Part shown: piece by piece, positions 33,104-44,973 of the stretch
Numbering within the stretch: position 1 is the first letter of the stretch
How the letters are laid out: each line of letters starts with the position of its first letter
Assembly (NCBI GenBank): GCA_003988855.1
Contig: QYAI01000155.1
Span: forward strand, 1 to 64,000
Source of the DNA: Arachnopeziza araneosa
Taxonomy: Eukaryota; Ascomycota; Leotiomycetes; Helotiales; Arachnopezizaceae
Direction of reading: 5' to 3'
Length of the DNA stretch: 64,000 nucleotides
Made by a program: the position numbers and the translations under genes
The notes under the pieces: generated by a model
Databases searched by the model: none
Told to the model about the DNA's origin: nothing
What the model saw: the letters and a program-made list of their open reading frames with translations, nothing else

Positions 33104-35742
33104 TCAACCTCCCTGTCCACCGGGAGGAGTCTGAGAATACCCAGCACCATAAGAAGCAGGTCTGCTACCATTCCAGATGGAGCTTTGCAACATGGTTGTT
33201 CGGTCAAAATCACTAGCTCCCGCATAGACTGTAGAATTGCCATTTGCAGTCATAGCAGTAACACCGCCAAAGCGAGGTTGGGAGGTATTATTGTAAATGC
33301 TGGATGCATTAGTGAAGTCGGAGTACTGGGAAAATTGTTGCGACAGAGCATTTTGCAAAACTTGGTTAACCGGCTGCCGAGGGTTGGACGAAGATTGAGA
33401 AGCTTGGCGCCCCCATGAGCCTGTCCGCAAACCCCCAAAGCAGGCCTCGTCAAGGGCGGCAGCAGCAGTCATTTGTTCCTCTCTGCTAGCATAAGAGAGA
33501 GGTGAAAGTTGACGTGCAGTTGAAGGGCGAATGGGGCTAGTAGGCTGCAATTCATTGGGCTTCGGGGTAAAGGCGGAATTGTAGTAGCTAGGAAGGCTGG
33601 GAAGCATTTTTGGAGTGCGATCCATGCCATGAGAATTAATAGGAGCAAATACCTCATTCGCGGTTTTGCTATGCATACCATATGAAGTTTCGTCGACGTT
33701 GTCTGAGGGGCGGAGAAGGTCGTCAACCATCTGTTCCATCATGTTATCATCCATACTGCTATACGATTCGGTTGCTTCTTCGCTCTCATCAGGCTTGACA
33801 TCAGTGCTACGGGATGGAGGCTCCTGGACAGAATAATTTGTGTTAGGACGAGTTGGCGTGCAAGGTTGGCTAGACTGCTTCATTGCGAAACTGCTAGAAT
33901 GGGAAGGGGTGGTCAATGGAGTGGCAGAGAGCTCAAGAGACCGGGGAATTGCGTTGGATGGTGGTAGGCCGTTCTCGTTGTACTGAAAGACGGGGAGCAA
34001 CTCTCCATCGTTCACGAGAGTGATTGGGATCGTAGCATCGCGTTCCAAGCTGAGAGCACAGAGCAGAATGTCGAGGATTCTAGATTCCATTTCAATGTTT
34101 GGATGCTGACGCTCCACTCCACGGTTGCTTGTACGGGGCTTTAGGACACCACTGTTATCGGTGTGTAGATTGCACTCTGAATTAAGATCGGGATCTTGGA
34201 GGGGTGGAAAGCCAACAGTGGTTTCATCCTCTTCCAGCAAGTACATGACTTGAGACATGTCGGTTACAGGAAAGCAATGTGCGAGTCTTGTGAGAACAAT
34301 TGCATACATATTCCAAAGTTCTTTCTTATGAATTTGAAGGGAAAGAGGACCGATGTCAGCCATGAGGATTCGAGCGGTTGATGCAAGCCAGACACCATAT
34401 TGACGAATCGAGGATAAAACTCGACGAGCAATCGCAGAGATTCGCTCACGATGTCGCTGCTCGCCATGAGGAAGGTCTTCTCCAGGGGATTGTTCATCAA
34501 GCTCCGGAAGAAGAATTTGGAGGAAGGCGAACATCATCCTAACATTAAACTCAAGGCAGAAGAAATACGAAGCAGTAGCCCTCTCATCAGCATCTTGTTC
34601 TATTTAATGGTTAGAATCGCCGAGAAATCAGAGTGTAATAATTACCTCGAACTCTCTTCGCTGCGTAGTATTCTGCAGCAATACTGATCAGGACAAACTT
34701 TTCCAAGATCTCAGGGAAGGATTGTTCTTTAAGAAGTAAAGCCATCCGTGAAAGAACCTCATTCTCGAGTTCGTCATGAGTTTGAAAATCAACGCCAGCA
34801 TGGAAATGGGCATGAAGAAGACAAAACCACCAAATTAGAGTTGTCAAACTATCTTGCTTAGGTAACAAACGTTTCTTTTCCCAAGTCGCAATGATCTTCT
34901 TGAATTCTACATCAAGATTTCTCTTTGCATTAGGGTGAGACTGCTCAGCAGTGGCGGCACGTAAGGTGTGATAAACAGCGTCGAGATGATTATCTTCAGA
35001 AAGTGCAACGACGGCCATTTGGTTGTGCCCATAACCAGAAGCGGGGTGGAGGTCATTTGCTAATTGATAGAAGGACATTGCAGCTTCCCAGGACCGATTG
35101 GTGGTTCTGATTTGGTTGCGATAGCGAGAAAGATCGCCCAAGCGCCAGAGAGTAGCATGGCAAGACAGCTTGACAAGGGATTCAATCTCGGGTGAAACTT
35201 TCTTTGGCTCATCTAAGGCGAGGGTGCTGAGATCGAGGCTGTTAGCAACACGGAGGAGGTCAGGAATGCCTCCAAAGTGAGAAGCCAGACGTTGAATATA
35301 GCCCTTGTAAAAGACACTAGATGTCTTGAGAAAGTCCACATAATGCTTCTCGATCTTGCGGCGCTCAACAACCAGCTTCTTGTTTTCGCCTTTGCGGAAT
35401 TTATCTAGGAGTTTTCGATATCGAGCATTGATCATAGTATGCATGTCCCATAGATGCTGTCCAACGGCCACCTTTGAGGCGTACTCAATATCAAGAAATA
35501 CTGTCTGCTCACAAGCAACACGCATCCTATCTAGGTAAGGCGGGGGTCGCAAGATTGGTGGGGACTTACTCATGAATCAGATGATCGAACTCAGTATAGG
35601 TAGGTCGATTTTCTTGGAGAAGCTCTTGCAACTTTTTTTCGGCTTGCAGGGCATACCTGAAGAAGGGGTCAACTTGTGGGAAGTTCAGGTCGTGGTCTGG
35701 AGGGACTTACTGCCATTTCGCCGTTGCTGCGGCTGTAGCCAT
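33104..35742 (-). CDS. Est1/SMG7-like protein
   Basis: Four exons on the minus strand, 35742-35711, 35656-35570, 35526-34646 and 34599-33104, give 831 residues with all joins in phase. The N-terminal 350 residues form the 14-3-3-like and helical-hairpin region of Est1/SMG5-7 proteins (for example LWDMHTMINARYRKLL, FYKGYIQRLASHFGG). The DNA/RNA-binding segment follows: CHATLWRLGDLSRYRNQ, then YQLANDLHPASGYGHNQMAV and HTLRAA. This is the family hallmark. Relatives act in nonsense-mediated mRNA decay or at telomerase; the two cannot be told apart here. The last 300 residues are Ser-, Pro- and Asn-rich and look disordered. A PIN domain is absent, so it is SMG7-type rather than SMG6-type. Confidence 0.85.
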
Positions 35743-36415
35743 GGCTGTGGTGAGGATAGCTTCTTTGTCGGCGTAAATTACAGTGAGATCTTGGACCGCG
35801 CAACCCGGTTGTCTGCTAGATTTGCGATCGAAGTTGCGCAAACCGTGGGCGGAGGTTACGATCCATAGAGGACGAATCTGAGTCGAAGTCGAGAGGCGCG
35901 GGTATGGATTTATTTGGCAGCTGGCTACGTAGCTGCCTCAATGGCGTTAGCGCGGTTGAAGGACAAACCGTGAGTGAATGGGAAATGTTCAGATGAGAAA
36001 ATGACAGAAGCATCTGGACAACAGCAACGGGCACCTGGCGAGAACCTCTTTGATGGCGAGTGAGTTGGTGAGGGCGGACGGGGATGAAAGAAGAACGAGG
36101 TCTGACACCACTACCAATACCCTCCAACAACCCTGCCCTGTTCTGCTGCCCTGACCTTTCCCTAGCACAAGGCTGTGGCTGGCTGAAGCCTTCTCTGCGA
36201 GGCTTGCCCATCGGAAGCACCACAACACCAAAGCATCAGCAGCACAATTTGGCGATAGCTTGTTCTATGACTCGTGCTGCTTTCAATGCAACTGCCTTTT
36301 CTTGGATTTTGATAATTATTACTGAAGATCACCATAGCAAACGCGACAGATACAGTGCAGGACAAGCAGAAGAAGCTGCCCACAAAGTAATTACCCCGCC
36401 TCTCGCAATATCAAC
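35743..36415. other. intergenic, shared promoter region
   Basis: Spacer between the divergent Est1-like and ZNF511-like genes. No separate feature is recognised. Confidence 0.5.
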
Positions 36416-37302
36416 ATGGCAAAGCGCTCACGAGAAGACTTTGAGCCTCCAGCTGCCTCTCTCGAGTCAGAGCATACAGGAGAGCCTCTGGCTACAGCTC
36501 GGACAGTGATACATCCCAGTACCATCATCAACAGCGCCTCGAGTCCTAAATTCCTTCAACTCGACCCAGAGAGCGGTGAGGCTACTACATCAACCGTTGC
36601 GGAGATGCGATGTTCTCTCCCACCACATCGCCAGACTCTTTCCTTCGCCACTTTCGAGGAATATGATGTTCATTATGCGAAAGCCCATGTCAATCGCTGT
36701 TTAGAATGCAGGAAGAATTTCCCTACCGAACATTTCCTAAACCTACACATCGAAGAAAATCACGATGCTCTTGTTACTGTTCGAAAGGAAAGAGGCGAGA
36801 AAACAGTGAGTAAAGGCCCGTCCTTCTGTTCGGTAAACCCTTAATCTCCAAGTAGTACGGGTGTTATGTTGAGGATTGCGATCGGAAGTGTTCTACTCCA
36901 CAGAAGAGGCGAATGCATCTGATCGACAAACATATGTTCCCCAAAGATTATGATTTTTACATCGTAAATGATGGAATCGACCGTCGTAGCTCCATGTTGA
37001 GATCTGGTAAACATCGAAGGAAGAGTTCAGCTGCCCAACACATGAGCGAGATTGATGAGAGAGCCAGGCGGCGGAGCTCGGCCATGGGTGCCACCAAAGC
37101 GACGGAGCCAACCGAGCAGAAAGAAGCAAGCTCAGATTCAGAGACCGCACCAACCCCCTCCACGTCCATGGATACTAAGGATGATACCGAGATGGACGGA
37201 CTCTCTAATGCATTGAGCTCTCTCAGATTCGTTCCTCCAAGTGTGCGGTTCGGCGGCCGTGGCCGTGGTCGAGGCGGGAGAGGAGGATTCAGCAAAAGCT
37301 GA
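36416..37302 (+). CDS. C2H2 zinc finger protein, ZNF511-like
   Basis: Two exons, 36416-36805 and 36856-37302, joined in phase 0, give 278 residues. The finger pairs are visible as CLECRKNFPTEHFLNLHIEENH and, starting at the splice, YGCYVEDCDRKCSTPQKRRMHLIDKH. Their spacing, followed by MFPKDYDFYIVNDG, matches ZNF511-type proteins found from yeasts to humans, whose role is poorly known. The C terminus ends in an RGG-like glycine- and arginine-rich tail (GGRGRGRGGRGG), which suggests RNA binding. The N-terminal 70 residues are low in order. Confidence 0.82.
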
Positions 37303-37471
37303 CATGTCTTACAAACAAAGAATTCTGACCCAACACCAACACCATATAGGATGCAAATCAATGCCATTCATTGGGTATCTGTCTTCCAAGTTTCTCTATC
37401 CTTTCCCTCTAACTCCCAAACTCCAATCCTTTCCAACATATACAGTCCCTTTCCTTGACGTCTGACGTTTC

Positions 37472-38237
37472 TCAAAAAATCCCCATCCGTGCACCCCAGC
37501 CATTATCCTTTGGATTAATGACAATCTGATACGGAAAGGGATTGCTCTCACTCGTCGTGATGGGTGGGATATGATCTTTCTCTCTATTTACCGTCGTGAC
37601 AATTTTCATTGCGGCCTTTAATAACATGGCTTCCATGGCCTTCCTAACCTTGGCACGCTCTGAAACCTCTCATATTAGCATTCCAACCTCTCTAACTTTT
37701 AGACTCCCTTCTCGAAATAAACATACCAGATTCTGTCCTTGGCGTAGCAAGTGTCACGTCCAAAGTCCACTGCTCCCAACATACTTCTTCCTCCCCTTTC
37801 GTAAACCAAGCATGCTTCCTCCTCTTCTTTTCAAAAAACTGCACCGCCATGGCGCCTCTTACTCCACCCCCACCTCCCCCTCTCCCAAAATCATTATTCG
37901 TATCTAGCTGCCGTACAAGTGTGGCAGTTCGTTGGTCGATCAAGGTCTCGAGCTCGACGTCGTCAACAAAAGGGAGAGTGAGATCGAGGATGTCGCGGGT
38001 TTTCGGACGTATAGAAGGGAAGAAGCGGTGGAAGAAGATGGTATGGAGAATGCCTTTGAGAGAAAGGGTTATGTGAGTATTCTGTACTCCAACACTCAAA
38101 CTTGAGAGAGATGTTGAGGAAGAGGGGTTGGGAGAGAAGCAGAAGGAGACTGCATAAATACCTCGCACCACATCTTTGACGCTACTTGGATCTGCAAAGA
38201 CCTCGATAATATACTCGGGTGGTCTTCTCTGATCCAT
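37472..38237 (-). CDS. atg101: autophagy protein Atg101
   Basis: Three exons on the minus strand, 38237-38162, 38053-37727 and 37659-37472, give 196 residues. Atg101 is a HORMA-domain subunit that stabilises Atg13 in the Atg1/ULK initiation complex of autophagy. Recognisable blocks are EYIIEVFADPSSVKDVVRG, ILHTIFFHRFFPSIRP, EEEVCWEQWTLDVTLATPRTE, and after the last splice IVTTVNREKDHIPPITT and NPFPYQIVINP. An odd run of six glycines at about residues 84-89 sits in a loop between conserved blocks. An in-frame ATG at 38255 would add six residues; the chosen start fits the family best. It is divergent from Pex3, with 350 bases between. Confidence 0.9.
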
Positions 38238-38586
38238 TGTCCTGTTCTCTAGCATTGGTATCGGTGGTATTTCCTTTCTTTTCTTTTCTTGTCGTCTGTT
38301 GTGATGTGTGGGATAGGACAGGATAGGAGGTGAGTAAGATGCAGCTGAAGCAGGATGGAGGGGTAGATGCATGTGGTCAAAGGCCGGGAAATGCAGTGTC
38401 TCAGCGTCGATTGTCGGCTGGCCGGCGTGGAATTTCATTTTCCCAGCCACCAGACACCGAGGCAACCCAGGGGGGTCCCGAGCCTTGCCCAAGCAAACCA
38501 TCACCTCTTGAGCGACTCTCTTCCTACAGCCAACGGCGCGCATTTTTACACGACATGATAGTTCTGGCCATCAAGGCAACATCAAG

Positions 38587-40263
38587 ATGATTGCCGCTAC
38601 GAGAAGATGGGTTCGCAAGTACAGAACTCCAGTTGCGATTGGGCTCGGCGTGATTGGGGCAGGATACGTAGCTACCCAATATGTGTTGGGAAAGATATCT
38701 GAGACCAGGGAACGGATGAGTTCTGATCGTATAGCGAGAGAGAAGTATATTCAACTCTATCTTGTTATCGGATTCACCGTCTGACAATCTCCCATAGTCT
38801 CCGCAGGCGCTTCGAACAGAATCAAGAAGACTGCACATTTACAGTGCTAGCTCTCCTTCCTACGGCCACAGATAATATCCTAGCTGAACTCGAGACAGAG
38901 CGCATAACTTTCGAATTGCAACAACAGAAAGCTGCAAAGTTGGCGAGAAATGGAGCCGAAGCGCATCCAAGTGAGCTGGGGAGTGGACCACCAAGCGTGA
39001 CGGATGACGATGGGAGGAGTATGGCGAGTCTACAAAGCGAGAGTGGTGTACATGCTAGCCAGATGGGAATACCATCTGCCTCAGCTGTTGGTGATGGGCC
39101 TCAAGATGGTGGAGAGAAGGCGCAGAAATTCAGGAAGACCAAGCTCCAACTCTGGAATGATTTGAAGATTTCTGGTACTTTTTACTATCATCGCAGAAGC
39201 AGGGCAACATGCTAATGATCAGATAGCTATCACAAGAGCATTCACTCTCATATATACACTGGCATTACTCACTCTGTTAACACGCATCCAACTTAACCTT
39301 CTCGGCCGTCGTTCCTATCTCTCCTCGGTCGTCTCGCTTGCTACTGGTCCGCCAGATACAAGCACCATCTCTCTCGAAAATCATGACGACGATTCCCCAG
39401 ATCAAGCTTATGGCAACGATTTCGAAACCAACCGCAAATATCTGACCTTCTCCTGGTGGCTGCTTCACCGCGGCTGGAAATCCGTTATGTTGCGTGTCCA
39501 ATCAGCAGTTCAGGAAACCTTCTCCCAACTCTCCCCACGAGATGATATTTCTATGGCACGTTTCTCAGAACTGACTCTCTCAGTTCGAAAGAAAGTTGAA
39601 GGTGCCACAGAGAAAGAAAGATCAGAAGCTAAATGGCTACAATATTTACTCCCACCCCGAGAACTCGAAGACTTTGTCCTAAAAGAAAGCGGCATGGAAG
39701 CCGAACCCAAACCCACCAGCTCCGTATCCATCTCATCATCATCCTCCACTCCCTTGAGAAGACTATTAGACGAGACCTCCGACCTCATCGACTCTCCCCC
39801 TTTCACACACGTGCTCACCCTCCTCCTCGACGCCGGATTTTCTACCCTTGTTGACACAAAAGTCGCGCAACAAGCTTTCAAAGTCCCTCCCGTATCTGAG
39901 ATTCCCGATCTTAACCCACCCCGCGTTCAAGAAATCGCGGATCCGAAACCTGTCAAATTACCTATTGTACTAGCCACATTAACGAGACAAGCGCATTCAA
40001 TAGGAAACGGCGTTCCGAACGAGTATCTAAAGAGTATGGAGGAGGTCAGAGATCTGGAAGCATTTGCTGCGGTAGTGTATAGCAGCAATTGGGAGAATGA
40101 GATTGAAGGGGCAGAAGCGGATGGAGAGGCGAGTTATGTTCTTCCTGAGAAAGAGATTGGTGAAAGGGCGGCAGCAGGACAAGAAAGTGCCGTCGATTTA
40201 GGCACCACGAGTGCATTTGAAAGTGCGTGGGGAAAGGCAGTTGAGAAGGAAAGTTCGGTATAA
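38587..40263 (+). CDS. pex3: peroxisomal biogenesis factor 3 (Pex3)
   Basis: Three exons, 38587-38744, 38798-39174 and 39227-40263, give 523 residues. Pex3 sits in the peroxisomal membrane and recruits Pex19 with its membrane-protein cargo. The short N terminus is basic (RRWVRKYRT) and precedes a membrane segment (VAIGLGVIGAGYVATQYVLG), the usual peroxisome-targeting arrangement. Further conserved parts are RRRFEQNQEDCTFTVLALLP, ITRAFTLIYTLALLTLLTRI and GRRSYLSSVV, and near the C terminus FTHVLTLLLDAGF with its Pex19-side helices. The insertion at about residues 100-165 is polar and poorly conserved. Confidence 0.93.
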
Positions 40264-42381
40264 GGTTGAGACATTGAAAGATGGGTGAATTGATATATAC
40301 GAAAGGAGTGGATCACTCGGAGTTCAGCGAGGGCATAATGGTGAAATGAAGTAAGGTTTAGGAGAAAGAAATGAGGGATGATATGTACGATACCAACTCT
40401 ACAACATGAAAATTTTATTACTGTTTCCAGATGCGGGAGTCTGCTGAAATAAAGCTACAGTTCTCTAGTTTACTACGTTAAGGACTTACTTCAGTGTTTG
40501 GATTTACATGTTTCCCATTCAGACTCGTCATACTGTTAAGATCCTAAATTACCCTTATGTACGTTCCCCCAAGTAAACACAGCACCAGATCTTTTGATTG
40601 TACCAGTAGAGGTAAGTAACGTGCAGAGTCTGAATCAAATCCTTCCGAATCATCTCCAGACAACTTTCGCAACACTCTACTCGTGCCAAACACTGGTCAA
40701 GGAAGAATGCCGCATACCTTGCAACTTCCCATTAGAGATATCATTCGTATTCCGAGTGTGCTCTTTCCAAGCAAGCCTGGGGTTTTAGTCCCGGAGAAAG
40801 TATTGACCAACTCTCCCCCCTGATTTTAGCGAAGCATAACATTAAGCGAGATGAGGTGAAGCGAAGGTAAAGACGGGAGGATCAGGAGACGGGTAGGCAT
40901 GATGTTCGTTCATTGTCTTCGCAATGGGATGTGTTTGATTTGGTTTTGATATGTCTCATAAGTCGTTCGTTGTCCAGACTATTGTGTTCCTCTTTGACAT
41001 ACCGCTCTACCAAAATTCTCTCATGGAAATCATCATTCTTCGATATCGGATTTAACTTTTCTTGCTATATCATTACGGCAATCTTGGCAATACTTGGCAT
41101 AAATCCAAAGAGGAATTGGGAGAGTGGCTACGCTATGCTTTAATTTTCTCAAAACTATATTTGATATGCGCTCTTCTGCACAAATTACAATTGTAACTGT
41201 GCTGATGGACTGATAAACTGTCAGTCTACTGATATTTCCTCAGACCGGGTAAATGGTGGAAATTGTGGGAATACAGTGAGCCAAATTACTCTTTGGTAGT
41301 CTGATAGGTATACTTATTTATCTGCAGTGGTCTTCGTCGCGGGATTCATCTTGTAGATAGGTTGGCTGTATATTGTATTAGAATAAATGTTAGGTTAGAG
41401 CCAGGTATTCCCACTTTGGCTTGTTCTTTACCCAACTCTCAAAGGTAGTCTACGACGCGCTTCTTTGGCTATCGTTTACACCTTTACTCTTTGAAACACC
41501 TGTAAGTGACAATGCCCCATTCCTCAAAATCTTCGAGTAAGATTGTCTGTGAAAATCTGAAGACTAGAACTTTGCGCTGACATACTCTCTGTGTTAAGGT
41601 CAACTGTAAGTTGAGCTAGGATGGTAGCTTAGATGGCCGTATTGGTGATTGTTTTCTATTGCCTATATTTTGACCTGAATAATTCATTTTGTATAACGGA
41701 ATGGTATTATTTTTAAGTTTCTACGTCTGCTTTTCTTTAATTCGGAAAAGCAAATTATGTACTTGCTTCTTATTAATGCCTACGTTTTAAATTGTTTGAC
41801 ATGCATAAAGTGCCTATTTCTTTTTAGATTATGCAAAGGCCGCGTTTAACCATATTAACTTCTTCTCTATTACACAATGTAACAGTTAGCGACTGCTGTT
41901 TTTGGGGGTTTGGGCCGCTATTTTCAGGGGGTTTGCTAACTAATTCTTGGCTAATCGCGCACCCTCGGGTCTACGCAGCTGGCACCGCTCAAGTCAGGCA
42001 CGGCACAATCATTGGCCAACTACGCGATCAATAATCTATCGTCCTCTTTCCAAGCTCAACATCCGTTCATCGGTTTCTATACTTGCCTTTTGCTGTAACA
42101 AAGCTCCTGTCATAGAGTCATCTTGAGCCTTCATAATCCTACGCCGTTGAACGTCTTGTTGAAGACGCAATTCTCGTAGCTCTCTATCCTGAAGGTTTTC
42201 TAGTCTATAGCGTTCTAGTCTGATCATTTTGACAATAAATCGACAGGACCTCATTACCGAAGTGTGGAGAATAAGGGGTACATTCAGAGTCTATTCGGAC
42301 TAGGGGCGGAGAGAAGTCTGCTGTAGATAAGGCACACCTCTCTTCTTCCCTCATATTCTTCTTTTCCTTCGTAGCTAGCCT
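40264..42381. other. intergenic, 2.1 kb, entry to repeat island
   Basis: No gene is recognised after Pex3. The sequence becomes AT-richer towards 41-42 kb. A short minus-strand coiled-coil-like frame at 42036-42254 is rich in Leu, Gln and Arg and may be transposon-derived. Confidence 0.45.
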
Positions 42382-43062
42382 ATGAACCGAATATACTTAG
42401 ACTATCAACGCACTCTCATAAGGTTATGCCTCTTGACTAGCCATATTCGTGTTCGTGCCGTTACACAGCTCCAAAGCCAGCTTTCTCTCGAGCAGTGTAC
42501 GAATAAGTCCTTACTCGGGGCTCTGAAAATGCAGTCTAAAAAGGGCAAAAGAGAAAGAGCTCTGAATTTTTTCAGCAAAGAAACTTATAGGGAGCCAGAG
42601 TTCTTTTCTCCTGCTCGAATCGTACGAGCGCATCAATTCCAAGCTGAAAAGCAAACAAAAGAGGATGCCGAAGAGCAGCAGAAGCAGGAGAGAAAAGCTG
42701 CTGCTGCCCAAGCTAAAAAAGCAAAAGAAGAAGCTTAGCTTGTAGCTAGAGTCCAGAGGCAAATTGCTCTACACGTTCGAAGAGAGAAGCTTGCTAAAGA
42801 AGCAGCTAAGAAGGCTGAGCAGAACGCAAAAGCAGCTACTGCGGAGGCTCGAGAGACTGCTCGAGCACTAAAACTGCAGCTCTTACCGGTTAAAAATCGA
42901 TCTAAATTGCCAAAAGCAGCTCATAAAGCCTTTGAAGTTGATTTAAATAGGTTGACAATAGAAGCAGAGACCGAGGGGTCTTCAGGGCAAGGTGGGGTTA
43001 ATTCTACAGGGAGGGCTACTCGAACTCGAAATATCCAGCTTTCTAGTCGATTTGATTCTTAG
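42382..43062 (+). pseudogene. pogo/Fot1-type transposase remnant, C-terminal part
   Basis: The plus-strand frame reads the C-terminal tail of fungal pogo/Fot1 DDE transposases: QSKKGKRERALNFF, then EFFSPARIVRAHQFQAEKQ and an Ala-Lys-Glu-rich helix. An in-frame TAG at 42736-42738 interrupts it. The same frame then goes on with LVARVQRQIALHVRREKLAKEAAKKAEQ-type sequence to a final TAG at 43060. The stop could come from CAG by a C-to-T change. The DDE catalytic core and N-terminal DNA-binding domain are missing upstream, so it is a truncated dead copy. Confidence 0.75.
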
Positions 43063-43462
43063 ATATTCTAATATATCATTTTTTAACTTCTATTCATGAT
43101 ATTTTCAAAACACCATAAATATATATAAAGTGGTTGAATTTTACTTGATTTAATTGTCTCATCGGTCGCAAAAAGAATGAATTTTTGAGGGGCGGGCGAG
43201 TGTGAGTGCAGGGGAATAACGAGTACAGTAGCTAATTGCGCACAGACCAATTTATTCTCAAGCACAACTTCAGCCTCGCCTTCCATCATTTATCTCCAAT
43301 AACTCAACAACTCGACAACAACAATAACAACAACACTGCAAGCCCATCTAAAGCGTTGTGTCGTCTTCTTCTGCTTATTCTGGATCCTGGTTCTCCAAAT
43401 CCCTTCGACTGCACGAAGACTGCACTCCCTCTAGTTACACGAAAACCCCTCCTCCTTCCGCC
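43063..43462. other. spacer; start of the HNH tandem repeat unit
   Basis: From about 43227 the sequence is repeated at about 44513 (both contain GCTAATTGCGCACAGAC and ATTTATTCTCA). It is therefore the 5' flank of the duplicated HNH unit and probably holds its promoter. Confidence 0.55.
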
Positions 43463-44430
43463 ATGCCGAGCAACGATCGTTCTAAATATCGCAATGTTCA
43501 TCTTTTCAACTCAAGAAGCGATCGAAGCACTGAAATTGGCGGTCTGTTTCTTACAAACAGTATTACATGTGCCAACTTCTACGATATGGTCGAGATTATT
43601 ACAGTTGTTACAAGCAACTTTACTCTACAAGATGAAGGAGGAGTAACATTAGCGCGGGACAACTCTCTATTGCAACCTGGGAACTATTATATTGTTTCTC
43701 TTGGTAAGTCTTTAAACAAGCTCTTTATTTACAAGAAGCTTATTAAAAATAGAGCTATTCCTACTTAGTAACGAGGTAGTACTAACTCGAGCTCTCTCTC
43801 TACAAACTGGAACTCGCGTTGAAGCCTTTACAAACGCAATTCGTCAACGAGATCAGCGTTGTGTTATTACAAGACGACCTGTTTTTCATGACAATTTCGA
43901 TCCTTTTGAAGCTGCGCATATTTTCCCATTAGCATATGAACATCAGTTCAACAGCGAAAATTACAGCCGCTATATTTCAACTGACGGAGAAGTTAGAGGA
44001 GGCCGGATTAATTCTCCACAGAATGGGCTTCTCCTTCGTCGAGATCTACATACTATGTTTGATCACTACTATTTTTCAATTAATCCTAATGTATGTATTG
44101 CCCTTCCTTGTTAAGCTTCGTATAGGTCTAACTATGTAGGATAACTATAAGATTGTCTTTTTTGATGTCGATGCAGAAAACCTTGCTGGAACATCGCTTG
44201 ACCAAAGACTTCTTAACGATCCCGAGAGACCGGCTGATAGACTTCTTCGTTGGCATTTCCGACAAGCTGTCTTATCGAATATGCGAGGTACAGGCGAGCC
44301 TATATTTGAGCACGATTTCCCTCCTTGCTCGGACATGATGGGTCAAATACTAGAGGGTCCAAAAGCAGCTCAGAGAATGGAGTTTGAGCTATTTAGTCGA
44401 TTAGGTGCTACTTTTGAGCTAGCACAGTAG
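43463..44430 (+). CDS. HNH endonuclease-domain protein
   Basis: Three exons, 43463-43703, 43753-44090 and 44140-44430, join in phase to give 289 residues. Its second exon carries an HNH nuclease fold: CVITRRPV, FEAAHIFPL (His136), INSPQNGLLLRRDLHTMFD with Asn171 and His180, then His185. The usual metal and catalytic residues are thus present. The N-terminal 80 residues (MPSNDRSKYRNVHLFN, then LLQPGNYYIVS) belong to a fungal family often seen as multiple copies in Leotiomycetes. Function is unknown; a role in DNA cleavage or in mobile-element biology is inferred only. It lies in a repeat island, next to a transposase remnant, and has a decayed tandem copy downstream. No nuclear signal is evident. 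Confidence 0.85.
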
Positions 44431-44647
44431 AAGCAGTATAATACAAATATAATCATCGAAACCTGCGCCTTGCTAACCGTCTTACGGATTACCCTAAATA
44501 ACAATAAAACGGTTAGCTAATTGCGCACAGACTAATTTATTCTCAGGCACAATTTCAGCCTTGCCTTCAACAACAACATCAACCCTATCTAAAGCGTTGT
44601 GTCGTCTTCTTCTACTTATTCTGGATTCTGACTCTCTGAAACCCTTT

Positions 44648-44909
44648 TGTAAGAGTTCACGATTGCACGGTCAGAACACGTGAATGACGAATCTGTTATT
44701 TCAAGAAGGTAAAGCTGAAGAGCACCAAGTGCTTGAAGCTTTCTACATATACCCTTCGTACGAGAGAAACAGCCAACACAGTTCCTGTAGTCTTGTCGAT
44801 AGTTCTGAAGATCGCTCTGCTGATCTTTATCCCTTCCATCAGAGAAGTCAGCTTCAGATGCTGCCCTAGTTCCTGCCTAGGTCCTGACTACCGGGTCCAA
44901 CCCGTGACA
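44648..44909 (-). mobile_element. solo LTR of a retrotransposon, 262 bp
   Basis: The element runs from TGTAAGAG to CCGTGACA, with the 5'-TG and CA-3' ends of LTRs. It is flanked by CCTTT on both sides (44643-44647 and 44910-44914), a perfect 5-bp target duplication. The intact HNH unit lacks it at the matching place. Read from the minus strand it begins TGTCACGGGTTGG, like many fungal Gypsy LTRs, hence the strand given. No internal retrotransposon sequence remains, so it is a solo LTR left by recombination. Confidence 0.85.
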
Positions 44910-44973
44910 CCTTTGACTACACGAAAACCACCCTCCACTCCCTCCAGTTATACGAACCCCCTCTTCTTTCACC

